Of a DNA stretch of 64,000 nucleotides, positions 54,801 to 60,800 are shown one piece after another. The translations under genes were made by a program, and so were the position numbers. The DNA lies in NCBI GenBank assembly GCA_021292105.1, contig CM037872.1, forward strand, positions 11,620,791-11,684,790, given 5' to 3'. Under the pieces are notes generated by a model. It made no database searches, was not told the DNA's origin, and saw nothing but the letters and a program-made list of their open reading frames with translations. Source of the DNA: Anadara kagoshimensis. Taxonomy: Eukaryota > Mollusca > Bivalvia > Arcoida > Arcidae. How positions within the stretch are numbered: position 1 is the first letter of the stretch; the number at the start of each line of letters is the position of its first letter.

Positions 54801-57800
54801 TGATACAACGATCATTTGATGTATAGAAAAGGTCATGGGTTCAAAGGTCAAGGTCACATATGCGAAACAATACCGAAATGGTTAATTATCTCGAAAACTA
54901 TAAACTTTTTGTATAGGCATGTATATTAGAATGTTGTAGGTATTGATACAACGATCATATTGATGTATAGAAAAAGGTCATGAGTTCAAAGGTCAAGGTC
55001 ACAGATGTGAAACAACACTGAAATGGTTAACTATCTTGAAAACTATTAACTTTTTGTATAGGCATTTATATTAGAATGTTGTAGGTATTGATACAACAGT
55101 TATCATGATTTAAAGAAAAAAGTCATTGGGTTTAGTATTTATGTTTTCTTTAAATCTATCAGCTAGCCATTAGTTGTCAGGTGAGCGTATCAGGCCCATG
55201 GGCCTCTTGTTTAGAATTATTTTTATTTGCTTAATAAACATGTAATTATATATTTTAATTGCCCTTTGACTTATTAGAGAATTTAAATAGAAAATGCCTG
55301 CTTTCCAATCCTATTTGAGTTTTTATACCACGTTTGTTAGAAAGAGGGGACTATTAAATTAAACTTCCATCCTTCCATTCAGACATCCATACAGACATCT
55401 ATCTATCCATTCATTCATTCATTCATCTTTCCATCCATCCGTCCAAACACATCTTGTCTAGTGTAATTCTTCGAAACTATGAATCAGCGCAACTTTATGC
55501 AAAGAATCAACATTAATAGGATTTGCACATATCATTTACCTAAGCTGGTTTGTTTATTATCCTGAGAGTTATGGCCCTTTGAACATAAATCATAAAAATT
55601 TACCTGCTGGCAAGGATCCAAAATCACTGAATTCGCGACTTTATACATGAATATCCAGATACAATCTTACTTTTGTTACCTTATCACATCATACATACAT
55701 GTCCTAAATTGATCTATTGTAATATTTATATAATGACCCACAGCTTCCTACCCTACCACCCTCTGTCTATATTGGGTTTAAACAGGTCACAATTCCCGAA
55801 CATTTGTGAATGCTATATCTGTACATATTGTGTTGTTCACTGTTCATGTTGTAAATAGTTGTCTCCCTTGGTGCATGCTAGCCATTAATTTTGTTTTATA
55901 TGACATAAGTCATGATATATTTTTTATTTAAATAAATATTGCAGTAATATGTGTGATTTGTCATTGATTAAATGTAGAGGAGTTTCAACATAATGAAAAA
56001 AGATCTTTAGATGTAGTTTGCATGTAGAAAGGGGAAGTAGAAATTTAAGGAAAGTTATGTTTCTTAATCTGTTCATGATGTATATATATATCAGGAAAAA
56101 AAAATTTGTCTTTATTACATAATTTAATGAAGTGTTTTTAAGACTAACTAACTGTTTACTAATATAATTGTTAGCCTAGGTCTTTTTACCTGACCATTTA
56201 TAGGCTGTTCACAATCTGATGGCAATGTATACAGCTAGTCTATACTGATATAAAGGTGGTTGTGACTAATAGAATCTGTGACCTGTTTGTGACCAATACC
56301 GTATGCTCTAAATCGAGGGTGATGTGATGTAACATTTATCCCAATCGAGGCTTCGCCGAGATTGGGATATGTTACATCTCATCACCCGAGACTGAGATCA
56401 ACCAGTATCGGTCAGAAACAGGTGACAGATTCTATTTCTCGGACCATTAAAGTGTTTATAATTGTGATACGTACAAAACAAAACATGTACCCTCATGGAG
56501 CCTCTTGCATTCCTTTGGGCACCTAATGCATTGTACAAATCCGCCCTTTGAAAGTAATCCCATCGACAACTCTTCAAAATTTTAAAATATCAACGATTTG
56601 TATTCATTGCAAATATAAAACAACTCTGACAATGAAATATTTTGAATAAAAAGTAAAATAAAACATATTTGAAAAAAATTAAAGAAACACTTTGTTTTTG
56701 TGACATCATACACAATGATCGGATACGTCATCCTGATTGTTCAATTGTCGCGTGAGGCAGTACCAGACAAACTGGACAAGACAGAAAAATATAGCACTGG
56801 TGTGCGCGTGGGATTTTTCTGTCCCGAGATACGAGAAAAATAAATCCTGAAAAGGCACCAGTGTATACTTACAGTTACAAACTGTTGTCACCTGTTTATG
56901 TTGCTAAGACTGGTCCATGTTTATAAAACCTGTCATCAGATCGTGAATAACCTATACTTATGTCATTTGTCAGTTTTTCCCCTTTTGATCTTTTGTCCAA
57001 GGTTTTTGTCCATCTGAACAAGAAGGTCAAAGGTTTGTTGTTATGTATGGAAGTTGCCAACACCAGTTCACTATTTTAATTTTCTCTTTCCAGAGGATGA
57101 AATAATTGCTGAATATCTTGGTGGTAAAGAGAAAAAGTCGAAACCAGATTTGAAACGAATGACCTCGGTTGTCCATGCAGATGTGATTGACACAAAATCG
57201 TCACTTAAAGCTGTCCATGAAAAGGAAGATGCGGAAAAGAAGGATGAAAAGAAGGTAAGACTGGGGTCAAGGTCATTTGTTGCTATTGATCATTGATATG
57301 GGTCAAGGTCATTTGCTGCTATAGATGATAAGAAGGATAAAAAAAGACAAGACTGAAGTCAAGGTCATTAGTTGCTCTGAATTATTGTTAAAGGTTAAGG
57401 ATGGGATCAAGGTCATTTATTGTTTTTCTTGTAAGCAAAACAATAAAGATATTGTTTTTTCTTCAGACATTTTCAAAGTTTGCTCATCGCGTCCAAGCCT
57501 TGTGTGCCTCCTGGCAATGAGAGAATTGAGGTAAGGCTTATTTTCCATGAATTATTGCCGTTTGCACTTAAGTGCAAATCACAAAAAAATACCTCCTGGT
57601 TGGGATCCTAATTCTCTGAAGTTGCTTGTTTTGTATACCATAGAATCAGCATTAATAAGTGACATAATACATATTATTAACCTGAGTTGGTTTGCATGCT
57701 TATAAGGCTGGGAGTCATGGCCCCTTGAACATTAGACATTAACTGCGAATCACAAAAAAATTGCCTAGTGCAGATGTTAATTTGCTTGTTTATTTTTATT

Positions 57801-60800
57801 TTCAGAAGGAGGAAGAAGCACCTGAAGCCTCATTTAAGAGAGTTATAAGATTAAATGCACAAGAATGGCCCTATATTCTGATTGGTTCATTTTGTTCTTT
57901 ACTGAACGGAGGTTTGCAGCCAGCTTTTGCCGTCATCTTCTCTGAAGTTTTAGGGGTATGTGCACTTATTTTTAAGATTATTCAAGATCACAGGTTGTTA
58001 TATTGTAATCACAGGTAAAATTTTCATGAATTTGGTGAGAAAGTTGGCACGGTTTTTGTAAATGCTATTTATCAGCAATCCAGCAAATTACCCCTCTTTT
58101 TTGTGTTATATCGGCATTATCGGTTTTTGTTTTGACATTTCTAATGTTGATGTCCGATTTTGTTGCAAGAGATGCATCATCTGATTGGTCAATAATATTA
58201 ATTACTTCTTACTTTTACTAAAAGGAAGCCTCATGATACTGTATGATATGTGTAAAAGCTTTTGCATTTGGGCGGACATGGCCAAATGGTATTGTCACTG
58301 GCTTGCAAAGTCAAGGGTTGTGGGTTCGAACCACACTCAGGACTTGGAAATTTTTTGAGATGATTTTCATCTCCTGCGTATATGGAGGACTTAGGGGTTT
58401 TCGATCACTTAGTGGATTTTGGAATAATTGTTTAGCTAGCTAAATAATACTGAATCGAATGTATATCAGCGTAGTTAAAACTAATTAATATGGATGCATT
58501 TATACTGACAAAAACTCAATCAAAGCATTACACAGCATGTTTTATCTAAATCCCTACCGGTCCCCATTTCTATGTAAACAAAATGGCGGAAAGGTGAATC
58601 CGATCACGTGATGTAGTGACGTATTGCACAAGAAAATAAAAGTGTTTGAGGCTCAAAACGGGCCAGTGTTAACATGAAACATGAACATTATATCTTACCT
58701 CATGTAAATCCTAAGGTAAGTAATATTCCAGGAACCATTCACCAATTTGTGTATCATCCATCGATTTCATAACAATTAGAAACCTTATATTGACATATGT
58801 CTATATATATTATAAAAATATATATACTGATGCAACATCAATAGTTTTAACTGTAAAAATCTGTTGAGAATGTGTTGTGAAGCATGGAGCAGGTAGCGGT
58901 TATCACTTTATGGTGTTGAATTGCATTTATAGAATCAAGTCTTGTGTAATCTTGCTCCTGATATATAACAATTATGCTATAACACGTGGTGCCACTTTAA
59001 AGCCTCGGTTTTCTTGAAACAGACTATAACTGGTGACGTCACATGAACTGATATTTGTCAAAACGCTCAGTGAGTAAACAGACGACACTGGATTATATGA
59101 AAATGATTAGATCAAAATAAATTGGACATATTGTGATACAAGAAAAACGGGAATAACAAAAATGGCGGTTTTTATCAACATGGACAGAATGTGAGTTATT
59201 TTACCTTCCTAGAAATTGCTTTTGACTATTTGTTTACACTAGTAGAAAAAACGTGCTTCCGTCGTTATAAATAGACAATACCGCCTAAAAAATTCGACTG
59301 CGCATGCTCGCCATTCGGAATTTACTTAAGTGATCGGAAACACCTGGTGATCGAAAACGCCTTACGAGCCCATACTTGAGCCCTTAAAAGCTTGTTACTC
59401 GGTAGTCTTTTGGTAGAGACTCAAAACCGAGGACCGGTGTCTCAGTGCACGCTAAACGTGTACCTCTGTAGAGTTGGAAAAAGAGTAGGCTACCTGTGGC
59501 TGCTACAGAGAACTCTTACAATTAGAAGCGATTGAAACAGACTGAGCAACATAAACCATCAGTGATTTTGTTTGCCTAAAATTACTACAGAAGGTAGTTT
59601 CCCCTGGGTAAAAATGACTAAATTCTCCTAATTTGATCACTAAAATTTCCAAAACAACAGTAGTATACTAGCAGTTTAAATCTAATAGTTGTCCTTATTT
59701 TATTTATAAAATGACAATTAACATCTTTGCAAAGAGGATTTCGAATCATTGCAAATATCAGATTATGCAGTTTGCTGTATTTCAGAAATTTTCCCAATTT
59801 AAAACTTCAAAAAATGTAACAAAATCACTGATCATTATCCATTGATACAAAAATATATGAAATAGTTATAAATGTTCTTAGTTTATGTTGTAATCACAAA
59901 GAATTTTCTGACCATTTTTTACAGGCTTTTGGCGAACCTGATCATGCCAAACAGGAACAAGAAGTCAACCTACTCGTAATAATAATGTGTGCTATCGGTG
60001 CTGTTAGTTTCTTCACCAACTTGTTTCAGGTAAATTACCACCACTCAATCTACTTGTAATAATCATGTGTGTCAATTGCGTTGTTAGTTTCTTTGCCAAC
60101 TTGTTTCAGGTAAATAACTACCATTCAGTTTACTCGTAATAATCATATTTGCTATTGGTGCTGTTAGTTTCTTCACCAACTTGTTTCAGGTAAATTTCCA
60201 TCATGAAATCTCCTTTTAATATTCATGTGTTCTATGGAAAATAATTTTGCAATAAATGAGGTGGTAAGTCCACCAAGGGACATTATAACCAGGTGTTACT
60301 GTAATAAACAGAAAAGATGAAGAAACATTCACGAGGAATAAATATTTGCGATTTTCACAGTGATGGTTTGGCCACAAATATATCTTCTCAGCAAAAATTT
60401 CTTATTTCCTTATATACATTTTTTCTACAGTCAGAACCTTGAAAATTTCTTGCCATGAAATAGTTTAGAATTTTAAAACAGTGAAAGTTTCCTACCACTA
60501 ATGTGTCTTCTTATACAGTACCATGTATAAATGACTTGGATGTTGTATCAAGTAGTAATCTCTTCACAACTGTTTCATGAAGAAATGGAGAGACTTGTCA
60601 AAGAGAGTTTAACATGTATTACAGTCCAACTTGCTTGAAAGGTCACCTCTATATAAGGACCACCTGCTTATAAAGGCCAGTAGTAATGTATCTCAATTGT
60701 TATTTATCCATATCATTTGAACCTGTATGTAAAGACTACCTGCCCATAAAGGCTATTTTTACTGGTTTTCTTGGGTAACCTTTGTGGATAGGTTATTTGC

